Positions 1-8,278 of a stretch of DNA of 64,000 bases are shown piece by piece. Position 1 is the stretch's first letter; each line of letters begins with the position of its first letter. Made by a program: the position numbers and the translations under genes. This DNA is from Hexactinellida sp. DTS-2022 (lineage: Eukaryota; Porifera; Hexactinellida). The notes under the pieces were generated by a model. The model did not search any database. It was not told the DNA's origin and saw nothing but the letters and a program-made list of their open reading frames with translations. The stretch spans positions 248,001 through 312,000 of the forward strand of contig JAPNXP010000008.1 of the NCBI GenBank assembly GCA_028753945.1. The letters run 5' to 3'.

Positions 1-28
1 TACGAATTTCCGGTTAATACATACACTA

Positions 29-201
29 CAGTGAACTTTCTTTATAATGAAGTGCTTGGGACCTGTAAATCCCTTCGTTATATCCGGATATTCGTTATAA
101 GCGGATAATAATTAATGTATTTAGCGCTCTGGGGGAAATTTCCATTTCGTTATAAGCAGTTATTTCGTTATATCCGACTTCGTTATAACGGGAGATTACT
201 G
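29..201. mobile_element. MITE family A, copy 1
   Basis: A 173-bp element bounded by CAGT and ACTG inside TA dinucleotides. The ends match related copies at 3550-3723, 5767-5940 and 18341-18496, with terminal inverted repeats reading CAGTGAACTCTCGTTATAAC. TA targets and this style of end fit non-autonomous Tc1/mariner-pogo (Tigger-like) elements. No transposase is present. Confidence 0.8.
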
Positions 202-238
202 TATTTTAGTCTCCTTCAAAGCCTCTTCAATACATATA

Positions 239-339
239 CAGTCGACTCCGCTTAATAGAGCCACCTCGGGACAGGTTGCTTTGACCCGATTAAGCGGAGA
301 AATCTATTAACCGGTGGCTCTATTAAGCGAAGTATACTG
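239..339. mobile_element. MITE family B, short copy
   Basis: About 100 bp with inverted ends reading CAGTCGACTCCGCTTAATAG, flanked by TA. Related copies lie at 4080-4247, 7063-7247, 7712-7896, 15713-15897, 16390-16571 and 35886-36160. A family C half copy follows directly (about 342-421), so the CPT1 intron upstream of the first visible exon is almost wholly MITE-derived. Confidence 0.75.
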
Positions 340-431
340 TAATACTTAAAATACGAATTCCGGATAAGGCGAACACCTTTTGACGGTCCCCTAGTGTTCA
401 TACTAACGAGGTTCTACTGTATTTGCTTTAG

Positions 432-2264
432 GTGGAAGAAAAGATTATTTCCCAGGCAGCTATTACACTTGGCTACACTAAATCAGTTCAATTGAAATTA
501 GCACTATTCGATAGATTCGGAAATTCTCGCATCAAACAACTAAAAATGAGTCCAGATGCTTTTGTACAGATGGCAATTCAATTGGCTTATTACAAAGACC
601 AAAATGAGTTTGCATTAACCTATGAATCAGGCCTGACTAGGTTATTCAAGTTGGGACGAACGGAAACAATTAGGTAATGCCCTGGCCCGCTCCAAGGTAT
701 AAATAGAAAACCCACTTTCATTTTCACTTTAAACTGGAATTCACTTAACTTTCACTTTCAATTGGCAACTAATTAATTAAATTAAGAAATATTATATAAC
801 TTATTAGAACAAATTCATTAATTCTAATTTGAAAGGGCTAGAAATTAGTTATTAGTACTTATTACATATTTTCCTGTATTATTTGAGCATTGAAAGTTTA
901 AGATTTGTTCAGCATACTATTCATCCTTGGTTCAAATGATTTATTCTTACTGTGGAATTAATAAAAATGACCAAAAATTGATCTTACCAGTGCCTGAAAA
1001 TTATAATAGAAAGGTGTTGGCCCATATACTTTCTTTAATAGGAACACGGATAAGGAGTACAAAATTCCCCTAACCTAGTCTATACAAATTAGTCGTTTTA
1101 TCAAATTTCTGGATAATACAGTGTATTACATACAGTGCATTATACAGCCATTTGTAAATGCGCTCCTAATGCTTGGTCTGATTCAATTTTCATACGCTAA
1201 ATCACACATTAATGACGGTATAGGAGAGGATTCCAAATTTTCGCGCTCCTAAATTCTGGTGTTGTATTAACGAGTCTACTTTATAAATAATTCTATTTAT
1301 AAATGCCTTTCACAGATCTGTGACTGAAGAATCATGTAAGTTTGTTCGTGCAATGGTTGTGGATAAAATAGACGCATATAAAGCTTACAAACTGTTACAA
1401 GCCGCAGGAAACACACATTCTTCATCCACAAAACAAGCCCTGGCTGGTCAAGGGATTGATAGACATTTATTCGCTTTATATGTAACTAGTAAACTGAAGG
1501 GAATTAATTCTGAATTCTTAGGAAATGCTTTGAGTATTCCTTTTAAGATTTCTACAAGTCAGGTAGGTTATTTGTGGCTATTATTTGTCCGAGTGGAATT
1601 TTATTTGGTGCTTTCATTCAAGCGTTACGTAACGTAAAATTTAAGGAAAATTAGAAGAAATTTAGACCTTCCTATGTCACGCTTTTTAGCATGTTTGTAA
1701 TACAGTAGAACCTCGTTAGTACGAACACGGTTAAAAATACGAATTTCCCGTTTAGACGAACAAACAGTTCCACAAAATCAGGTCCCTACAATGGCTATTC
1801 AATGGGTATTACTCGGGTTAATTCAAACTCTGGATAAAGCGAACAAATTTTTCCCTTGTTCCTATTAACGAGGTTCTACTGTATTAGTCGGCACAGTAAA
1901 CTGTATTTAGATTACATAATATCCATGGTACAATAATACACCATTACTTTAGGTGATCATAAACCAGATAGGTGTTGACGTCAAAAGAAGATGTGATATG
2001 ATGGGTTTTGGAGGTGCATTTGGTCCAGTAACAAAACACGGTTACGGAATAACTTATTTCTTCCAATCCGATATAGCAATTACAATGCATATAAGTGCAT
2101 TCAATGAATCTCAACGTACAAATGCAGTGCGATTTTACGAGCTTTTAGTTGAATCTCTCATTCAATTAGAAACTATTTGTGCGCATGCAATACAGTTGAC
2201 AGGAGCTGAACGTTTTGAAGGAAAAAATCGGTTTATTTCTTATAATGATTCCATTTCTAATTAA
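432..2264 (+). CDS. CPT1: Carnitine O-palmitoyltransferase, CPT1-like, C-terminal exons (5' partial)
   Basis: Choline/carnitine acyltransferase that moves long-chain acyl groups between CoA and carnitine. CPT1 enzymes sit on the mitochondrial outer membrane and control fatty-acid entry. Predicted exons are 432-673, 1316-1562 and 1953-2264, all with AG/GT borders; the first enters in phase 0 and the gene starts left of the window. Exon 1 carries [20 protein letters not shown] and GRTETIR. Exon 2 carries [23 protein letters not shown] and STSQ. Exon 3 carries GGAFGPV, then GYGITYF and an HISAF strand. [14 protein letters not shown] and the spacing of these motifs fit CPT1 better than CPT2 or CrAT. 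The catalytic His motif would lie upstream and cannot be checked. The family's VTFHFS/FNY-type C-terminal strands are only loosely matched. Introns contain MITEs. Confidence 0.88.
1138..1255. repeat. Dispersed repeat, inverted partner at 5110-5270
   Basis: The reverse complement of 5110-5270 matches this stretch at about 85% by eye, including TATACAGCCATTTGTAAAT and the GGTATAGGAGAGGATTCCAA block. It lies in a CPT1 intron. More diverged relatives appear near 8935-9110 and 37170-37320, both with a TTTATCCAGGA or CATCCAGGA start. No coding potential. Confidence 0.6.
1703..1881. mobile_element. MITE family C, full copy
   Basis: A 179-bp element with TA flanks and inverted ends reading CAGTAGAACCTCGTTAGTAC. 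It sits in the CPT1 intron between exons 2 and 3. Close copies lie at 8070-8251 and 9830-10001. More diverged or truncated ones lie near 4998-5345, 7250-7380, 14463-14650, 14672-14828, 17292-17434, 17487-17625 and 17936-18100. Confidence 0.8.
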
Positions 2265-2900
2265 TGTTTTTTTTTTTCAATTTGAATTTTATACACAAAT
2301 CTGTACTCTGTTATTTTAACTCAAGCCGTTAATATTCTGGTGCTTTCTTACTAATTCATTTATTTATCATTTATTTTGATTATTTTCTGTTTTCTTGGTA
2401 ATTTGCCTTACCTAAAAGGGTAATTCTATTTTAAATACTAAAATGTTAGAACATTTATTTTTATAGTAATTATTGGAAATTCTTTGATTGTTGAATATTT
2501 TTATTTTATTTCGAGTGTTAAACTCATAAATTGGAGTGTTTGTTGTTTTTATTTTGATATTATATTATTTTGAATTTATTTTTTATTTTAGACCGTCTAA
2601 TTCTAGACCAGGTTTTCTTGGCTTAAATAGTATGGCAGGGGCTTTTGGTCTAGGTAGTTTATATGGGCTTTTATAGAGCGTCTACATATAAAGGAAGCTC
2701 GTTACTTTATTACTTTTATGTAATCAACAAGATTGTTCATAACTTATGATATTTGATTGTCAACATAAGAAAAACAATATAATTTGACTTAAAAAAACCT
2801 GTGCGAAATTTATAGGATATATAGTTGTTATAAGGGTTTCGTTTAAACCGACATAAAACCAGTTCACTATAATTTGAATTCAATCTTTTAATATTTTTAA
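2265..2900. other. Intergenic, 3' flank of CPT1-like gene
   Basis: AT-rich with T-tracts. A block at about 2591-2690 resembles, in reverse complement, 16120-16240 in SMU1 intron 5 and is a dispersed repeat rather than a further exon. No gene seen. Confidence 0.6.
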
Positions 2901-2960
2901 AGGCGAGAATATATACAAATAGCAGAATACAGAATAAACCACCAAAAACAATAAGAACCT

Positions 2961-3037
2961 AACTATCGAACATATAAAATCAGATTGGAAGTATGACTGA
3001 GTCTTCTACTTCTATCGTCACAGCTAGTTTGATAGCT
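2961..3037 (-). promoter_or_regulatory. SECIS element, SelW-like copy 1
   Basis: On the minus strand, in the 3' UTR about 70 nt after the TAG. The core is GTGA (3021-3018), 12 nt, AA, 21 nt, TGAT (2982-2979), which is the UGA/GA quartet plus apical AA of eukaryotic SECIS elements. Helix II is GAUaGAAGUA paired with UACUUCcaAUC. A mini-stem GAC/GUC above the AA suggests form 2. Helix I is AGCUAUC with GAUAGUU. The sequence is identical to the SECIS of the second copy. Confidence 0.82.
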
Positions 3038-3090
3038 AATGTTACGAACTGTATTGGAGTATACCCTGTAGACTACTGGAAGGAAGCTGG

Positions 3091-3345
3091 CTATTTCAGT
3101 TTAGCCAAAGCCTCTTTTACGGCTCCAAAATCAACTTCTGTTGTTGGATGACCTCCACACTTGTTATAGACTTTTTCATCTCCACATTTAATTTCGAAAT
3201 TACAGCTTGTATCCTTACAAGATATGTTGAATTTCCCAGGAAATTCCTGGTTTGTATTCGCTACGAATTTGTCGTAGCGACTTTTTCACTTTCATCATCA
3301 GCGTCAGCATTTCACTGTCAAATTATTTACATTGGCATCTGCCAT
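3091..3345 (-). CDS. Selenoprotein W-like protein with five in-frame UGA (copy 1)
   Basis: An 84-codon frame on the minus strand, ATG at 3345 and TAG ending at 3091, readable only if five UGA codons (residues 14, 16, 17, 18 and 20) encode selenocysteine. The loop reads C-U-R-U-U-U-K-U-KSRY. Family features match SelW (Rdx, thioredoxin-like fold): a short beta strand ending in Cys13, the KS(K/R)Y motif, EFPGKFNI (mammalian EFPGRLDI), FEIK (FEVM) and a C-terminal KEALAKLK helix. SelW proteins are small cytosolic thiol oxidoreductases with a CxxU motif. Residue 18 aligns with the canonical Sec. Residue 15, where the partner Cys should be, is Arg here, but C13-x-x-U16 offers a shifted CxxU. A 9-bp hairpin follows the last UGA and a SECIS lies in the 3' UTR. 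TATATAAATA occurs 103 bp upstream. Its partner lies inverted at 6106-6351. Function beyond redox is unknown. Confidence 0.83.
3253..3281 (-). promoter_or_regulatory. Candidate selenocysteine redefinition hairpin, copy 1
   Basis: On the minus strand, TCGCTACGA, loop CAAAT, TCGTAGCGA forms a perfect 9-bp stem starting 5 nt after the last UGA. This placement matches Sec redefinition elements known in SelN-type mRNAs. The outer pair is T-A here and C-G in copy 2, a compensatory change. Confidence 0.7.
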
Positions 3346-3447
3346 AATTATGTGAGTTTATAGAGACGAGGTTAAAATGTGTGATAAATTTAATGTTTAT
3401 GTGTAGGTTTGGAAAATGGATTATAGATAAATCTTCTAGTTTTACCT

Positions 3448-3457
3448 TATTTATATA
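3448..3457 (-). promoter_or_regulatory. TATA box of SelW-like copy 1
   Basis: TATATAAATA on the minus strand, 103 bp before the ATG. The same 10-mer stands before copy 2, and the sequence between box and ATG is alignable, so the duplication included the promoter. Confidence 0.5.
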
Positions 3458-3549
3458 CTAATGTCTTTGAGTACCTACTATATACTGGTCTATAGCATTG
3501 TCCTATGACAAATTTTCTCAATTACAACAAAGATGGCCTTCAAAATATA

Positions 3550-3723
3550 CAGTGAGCTCTCGTTATAACGAAGTGCTTGGGACCTGTAAATTCCTTCGTT
3601 ATATCCGGATATTCGTTATAAGCGGATAATAATTAATGCATTTAGTGCTCTGGGGGAAAATCTCCATTTCATTATAAGCAGGTATTTCGTTATATCCGAC
3701 TTGGTTATAACGGGAGTTCACTG
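3550..3723. mobile_element. MITE family A, copy 2
   Basis: Complete 174-bp copy with CAGTGAGCTCTCGTTATAAC at the left end and the matching inverted right end, flanked by TA. It lies about 205 bp upstream of SelW-like copy 1; another family A copy lies about 165 bp upstream of copy 2. Confidence 0.85.
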
Positions 3724-5766
3724 TATGTGACTTAAATATCGGCCAACACATTTTCTATTTAATTATAAGACACTAGCAAAAATCTAAAATTAACCTTCGT
3801 AAAGATGATTTATTGATTTTTTACCTAAAATAATCCCCTTCGCGAAGCTGAGTTTTTGCCCAATCTGAAATATAAATACTGAATAGGAAAAAAAATTTGT
3901 TAGGACGATTTCTTGGCCCAAATATGTTACAATTGTTACAAAAATTTCAAAGGTATCTAATATCTTATATTGATTGTATTAGGAGTTATTTTATTACATT
4001 TGTATGAGACAGTCTTGCAATTAGACGATTATCCCTGGTCAAACTCAATGAATTTTCGTTACCAGGGTCTTGACAAATACAGTCGACTCCTCTTAATAGA
4101 GTCACCTCGGGACCAGGTTGCTTTGACCCGATTAAGCGGAGAAATCTATTAACTGAAAATATTTTTAGCCAAAATGTAACTTCATCCTATAAATCCTGTG
4201 AAATTTTAACCCGATTAAACGGAGAAATCTATTAACCGGTGGCTCTATGAACTATAATTACTCAAACAATATACTTCAATGGAAAGTAAGAGGATTTAGT
4301 ATTAATTGAATTCCTTTACCACTATACGTTGTTATGTAATTAATAGTCTACAAGTTCATTCAAGGTACAATTCCTAGGAACTGATATCCTTTGAATACAA
4401 AGTAGAGCAAAAATTGAAAAGATTACTTATCTCAAAAGGGGTTGCAAAAATTTGATTGGGGGAGTAATAGCTTGTTAATGTTAACATAAATTAATTCAAT
4501 GATACATAAATTAAGGGCAGTTCTTAATGTATGTAAACCATCCCTTTAATTCCACAGAATTGTTATTGAGAATATCTGGAACAAATACCGTAAGGAATAA
4601 TAATTTTAATTTCAAAATTATGTTAATTACAGTCAGGTTCTTTTATCATGAACATTCATGGGACAAAAATTGTGTTCATAATAGAGTAACTTATAATAAG
4701 CGAACTCAACTTAATACAAACCATATGTAAGTTGTTAATTGGGACCATAGGGCTTGTTCATAATAAAAACATTCATATTAAGCAGACGAAAATAATTCAC
4801 AATAAGCCTTTACTGTATTTAGTTTTAGAATTAATTAGGAAATAAATTAAAATCTTTATTACTATAATATTAATATTATTTTAAAATAGGATAATAAATC
4901 CTGAAATCGCTAAATGAATTGCGTCCTGTTTTCATGAGAAATTGAATCCTATCCTATTCCAATTTCTGGATTTTATAGATTTTAAATCCATATACGTACA
5001 GTAGAACCTCGTTCATATGTACACCAAACTATCGTCAAAATGTGTACTCATCCGAAATTCGTATTAACTGGTGCCATTCAAGGATTTATCCAGGAACGCG
5101 AGACGCTCCTTTTAGAGCATGATTTTTTGAATTTGAATTAGGAGCTCGAAAATTTGGAATCCTCTCGCTCTCCTCTATACCGTAGCATTAATTTGTGATT
5201 TAGGCGTATTTAAATTGGATCAGACAAGGATTAGGAGCGTATTTATAAATGGCTGTATAATACACTGCCATTTGTATTGAAAAGGCTTTTGGAGGGGACT
5301 TAAATTGTGTACATATTAATTAGAAATTGTATTACGAGGTTCTATTGATTATGAACTAAATTTGAATTTGAATTTGGATTCCAATCCTTGATCCGAACCC
5401 TCTGGTTATAAGAATTTGAATTACGATTACAATGGTGTTCACCTAATAGCAATATTGCTATATTAGCAAGTTATTTTTAGTCCCCAAGCGAGCATTTATT
5501 GTTAATTTATTCATCTAATAGCAAGTTCGCCTATTAGGAAGGAAATTTCGTGCAAAATGCGACTTGCTATTAAGCGAACATACCTGCAATTTTGGTGGAT
5601 TAAGATTGTGTAATAATATGCATTAAAAAAATCACCTTAATTAGCTATAACTTCAAAATTATCGTAATTAGTCAACTAAGATTGGGAGTAATGTAATTTT
5701 TCCCTATTATTTATTTTAAATGTGATCTTACTCACAAATTTAATTTTTTTTAATTTGTATACAATA
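3724..5766. other. Intergenic between the SelW-like genes, repeat-filled
   Basis: Holds a truncated family B MITE (4080-4247), an unidentified repeat at 4381-4590 that recurs inverted at 7440-7600, a diverged family C element (about 4998-5345) with another repeat nested at 5110-5270, and a family D element (about 5431-5590, ends like GTGTTCACCTAATAGCAA). No supported gene. The 60-67 codon frames here have no family features. Confidence 0.6.
4381..4590. repeat. Unidentified repeat B-arm, inverted copy at 7440-7600
   Basis: Shares long blocks with the reverse complement of 7440-7600, including GGGGGAGTAATAGCTTGTTA and CCATCCCTTTAATTCCA, with small indels. A weaker match continues to about 4310 and 7660. 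No terminal inverted repeats or coding frame were recognised. Confidence 0.65.
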
Positions 5767-5940
5767 CAGTGAACTATCGTTATAACGAAGTGCTTGGAAC
5801 CTGTAAATCCCTTCGTTATATACGGATATTCGTTATAAGCGATTATAATTAATGCATTTAGTGCTCTGGGGGAAAATATCCATTTCGTTATAAGCGGGTA
5901 TTTCGTTATATCCGACTTGGTTATAACGGGAGTTCACTTG
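5767..5940. mobile_element. MITE family A, copy 3
   Basis: Full-length copy; the right end has one inserted base (ACTTG). It ends about 165 bp before the ATG of SelW-like copy 2 and 52 bp before its TATA box, so it could contribute to promoter activity (inference). Confidence 0.85.
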
Positions 5941-5991
5941 TATGTATATATTGCTATAAGCAATTGTATAACCAATTGTACATTCAATTCT

Positions 5992-6001
5992 TATATAAAT
6001 A
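5992..6001 (+). promoter_or_regulatory. TATA box of SelW-like copy 2
   Basis: TATATAAATA, 105 bp upstream of the ATG. The identical motif lies at the matching place before copy 1. Confidence 0.5.
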
Positions 6002-6105
6002 CACTGAACTTGAAGTTTTATCAATAACTTGCTTTTCCCAAACTTCAATCTACACATTCAAATAATTTCGCAACTTAATTCCTCATCAATAAACTTCCAG
6101 TAATT

Positions 6106-6351
6106 ATGGCAGAAGTCAAAGCTATTAATTTAACAGTGAAATGCTGATGCTGATGCTGATGATGAAAAAGCCGCTACGACAAGTTCGTAGCGGATACAAA
6201 CAAGGAATTTCCTGGGAAATTCAACATTGTTTGCGAGCCTACTACATGCAATTTTGTCGTGACACATGATGTGCAAGTATACTCCAGTGAAAAGGTTCCT
6301 ATTGGCGATGATTTTGGACTAATAAGGGATACTTTGGCTAAACTGAAATAG
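6106..6351 (+). CDS. Selenoprotein W-like protein with five in-frame UGA (copy 2)
   Basis: An 81-codon frame, ATG at 6106 and TAG at 6349-6351, with UGA at residues 14, 16, 18, 19 and 20 (6145-6165). The loop reads CUCUCUUUKSRY. Aligned to SelW (CGAUGYKSKY), Cys15 and Sec18 fall on the canonical CxxU pair; the extra Sec residues fill the loop and extend before it. The rest matches the family: an NLTVKC first strand, EFPGKFNI, a central strand region, and a short C-terminal helix DTLAKLK. The length agrees with about 87 residues in mammals. The loop has exactly the same codon count as copy 1 although its codons differ. A 9-bp hairpin starts 5 nt after the last UGA, and a SECIS lies 70 nt past the stop. 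Expected to be a cytosolic redox protein; a role in selenium storage or metal binding is speculation. A conventional reading would end after 13 residues. Confidence 0.85.
6171..6193 (+). promoter_or_regulatory. Candidate selenocysteine redefinition hairpin, copy 2
   Basis: CCGCTACGA, loop CAAGT, TCGTAGCGG: a perfect 9-bp stem beginning 5 nt after the final UGA, inside the coding sequence. Copy 1 keeps the stem with a T-A pair replacing the outer C-G pair. One of the two substitutions is synonymous (AGC/AGT) and the other is Asp/Asn. Confidence 0.72.
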
Positions 6352-6404
6352 CCAGCTTCATTCCAGTAGTCTACAGGGTATACTCCAATACAGTTCGTAA
6401 CATT

Positions 6405-6481
6405 AGCTATCAAACTAGCTGTGACGATAGAAGTAGAAGACTCAGTCATACTTCCAATCTGATTTTATATGTTCGATAGTT
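6405..6481 (+). promoter_or_regulatory. SECIS element, SelW-like copy 2
   Basis: Helix I AGCUAUC (6405-6411) pairs with GAUAGUU (6475-6481). After an internal loop comes GTGA (6421-6424), 12 nt, AA (6437-6438), 21 nt, TGAT (6460-6463). Helix II pairs GAUaGAAGUA with UACUUCcaAUC, topped by a short GAC/GUC stem, so it looks like a form 2 SECIS. About 190 nt of 3' UTR around it differ from copy 1 at one base only, far less than the coding region. Confidence 0.83.
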
Positions 6482-6529
6482 AGGTTCTTATTGTTTTTGG
6501 TGGTTTATTCTGTATTCTGCTATTTCGTT

Positions 6530-8069
6530 ATGTTTTATTAAAAAATATAAAAGTTTAAAAAGTTGGTTTAACTGCGACTCTTTAACCCATTCAATAAATC
6601 CTGTGGAAATAATTCACTATAACTTAATTGATTACGAAATTTGCTTCATTCTAAGGTACAGTATAACCTCGTTAGTACGACTACGGACTTAATAACAATA
6701 TTATTGTATACTGTATATTACTCTGTATATAGCATGTTAATTTCAGTACCCAAGGGAACATTTGGTGTTAATTTTTTTCCCCTAATAGCAAGTTCGCCTA
6801 TTAGCAAACTAATTTCGTTCAAAACTCGAACACCATGCACCACTGTATTCACAAAAGTTCAAACTTTACGAAACGCAAATTTCCAAGTAAATTAGATCCC
6901 CCTCCCTATATGTCACGCTTTTTTGGACAATTTTGTAATACAGAAAGGTTGGTCTGTCACACATTGGTTGACCCCCTACCCTTGTAAGCGTTACGTAACT
7001 TTTGAACGTCCCAAAGATCGAGTCTATATTATATTATAATATATGATAAATTGATATACGTACAGTCGACTCCGAATAATAGAGCCACCTCGGGACCAGG
7101 TTGCTTTGACTCGATTAAGTGGAGAAATCTGTTAACCGAAATTATTTTGAGTCAAACTGTAATTCCATCCTATAAATCCTGTGAAATTTTGACCCGATTA
7201 AGCGGAGAAATCTATTAATCGATGGCTCTATTAAGCGGAGTCGACTGTAAGTAGTAATCTCATTAGTACGAAGTACGAACACGGTTAATACGAACACTAT
7301 TTCAGTACCCTTCAAAGCATTTTCAATACAAATGACATTGGTTTATATGAATTCGGGATAAGGCGAACTCTTCACTGTATATCAGAAACTAGGATCGGGA
7401 TCATATTTTCTAGGATTTCTAATGCCCTTACTACTGTATTTGCTCCAGATATTCTCAATAACAATTCTATGGAATTAAAGGGATGGTTTACATGCACTTA
7501 TCATTAAATTAATTTATGTTAACAAGCTATTACTCCCCCATTCAAATTCTTGCAATGCCTTTGTAAATAAGTAATCTTTTCAATTTACAGATATCAGTGT
7601 TATTGTTACCTGATCAATGAACTATTCATAGATAACAACGTACACCTGGCCCAAAGTATTGTATCTAATGGAGACACAATAATGACTCCGGTTAATACGA
7701 ATTCAGATAATACTATTGACTCCGCTTAATAGAGCTACAGGTTAATTGATTTTTTTGCTTAATGGAATCAAAGTTTCACAGGATTTATAGGACGGAATGA
7801 CAGTTTGGCTTAAAATATTTTCGGTTATAGATTTCTCCGCTTAAGCGGGTCGAAGTAACCTGGTCCCGAGGTGACTCTATTAAGCAGAGTTGACTGTATG
7901 ACAAAATTTCGACGGTCAAGTGAACATTTACTGTTAATTTCGCATATTAGCAAACAAATTGAAAAATGTGACTTGCTAATTACGCGAACACCACTGTATT
8001 TACATCAAACGGTATGTTAACCGATATTTCGCTTTATGCGTGTTCTTATTAACGAGAGTCTACTAGATA
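6530..8069. other. Transposon-filled intergenic region before SMU1
   Basis: Contains a family D element (about 6690-6850), a complete family B MITE (7063-7247), a family C remnant (about 7250-7380), the inverted repeat arm 7440-7600, another family B copy (7712-7896) and a family D remnant (about 7900-8000). No gene is supported. Confidence 0.65.
7063..7247. mobile_element. MITE family B, full copy
   Basis: 185 bp with TA on both sides, left end CAGTCGACTCCGAATAATAG and right end the inverse of CAGTCGACTCCGCTTAATAG. Internal repeats of the CCGATTAAGCGGAGAAATCT block give the element a folded-back layout. Confidence 0.8.
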
Positions 8070-8251
8070 GTAAAACCTCGTTAGTACGAACACGGTTAAA
8101 AATAGAATTTCCCGTTAAGACGAACAAACAGTTCCACAAAATCAGGTCCCTTCAATGGCTATTTAATGGGTATTACTCCGGATAATACGAACTCCGGAAA
8201 AAGCGAACAAATTTTCCGTCCGTTGGTGTTCCTATTAACGAGGTTGTACTG
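8070..8251. mobile_element. MITE family C at the SMU1 promoter
   Basis: A family C element about 180 bp long ending 27 bp before the SMU1 start codon. The SMU1 promoter or 5' UTR must therefore lie in or beyond the element. Confidence 0.75.
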
Positions 8252-8278
8252 TAATTAGCCTTTAGTATAGTAAGTATA

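Noticed and set aside
2591-2676. Possible last exon of the CPT1-like gene after a TTTTAG acceptor
   Set aside because: The block recurs inverted at 16120-16240 and is a dispersed repeat; exon 3 already has a stop at the expected length.
6142-6168. TGC/TGA cluster as a meaningless trinucleotide microsatellite
   Set aside because: Homology to SelW resumes in the same frame, the codon count is kept in copy 1 with different codons, and SECIS plus hairpin are in place. A microsatellite origin of the repeat is still possible.
3091-6351. Nuclear reassignment of UGA as a sense codon in this organism
   Set aside because: YJU2, ARMH3, NDUFB9, VLIG-like gene 1 and NHL members d and e end at UGA exactly where their families or paralogues end.
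6174-6449. 91-codon frame on the minus strand, with a degraded partner at 2993-3330 on plus
   Set aside because: It lies antisense to SelW-like copy 2 and its SECIS. Copy 1 breaks this frame early, while the SelW frame matches a known family in both copies.
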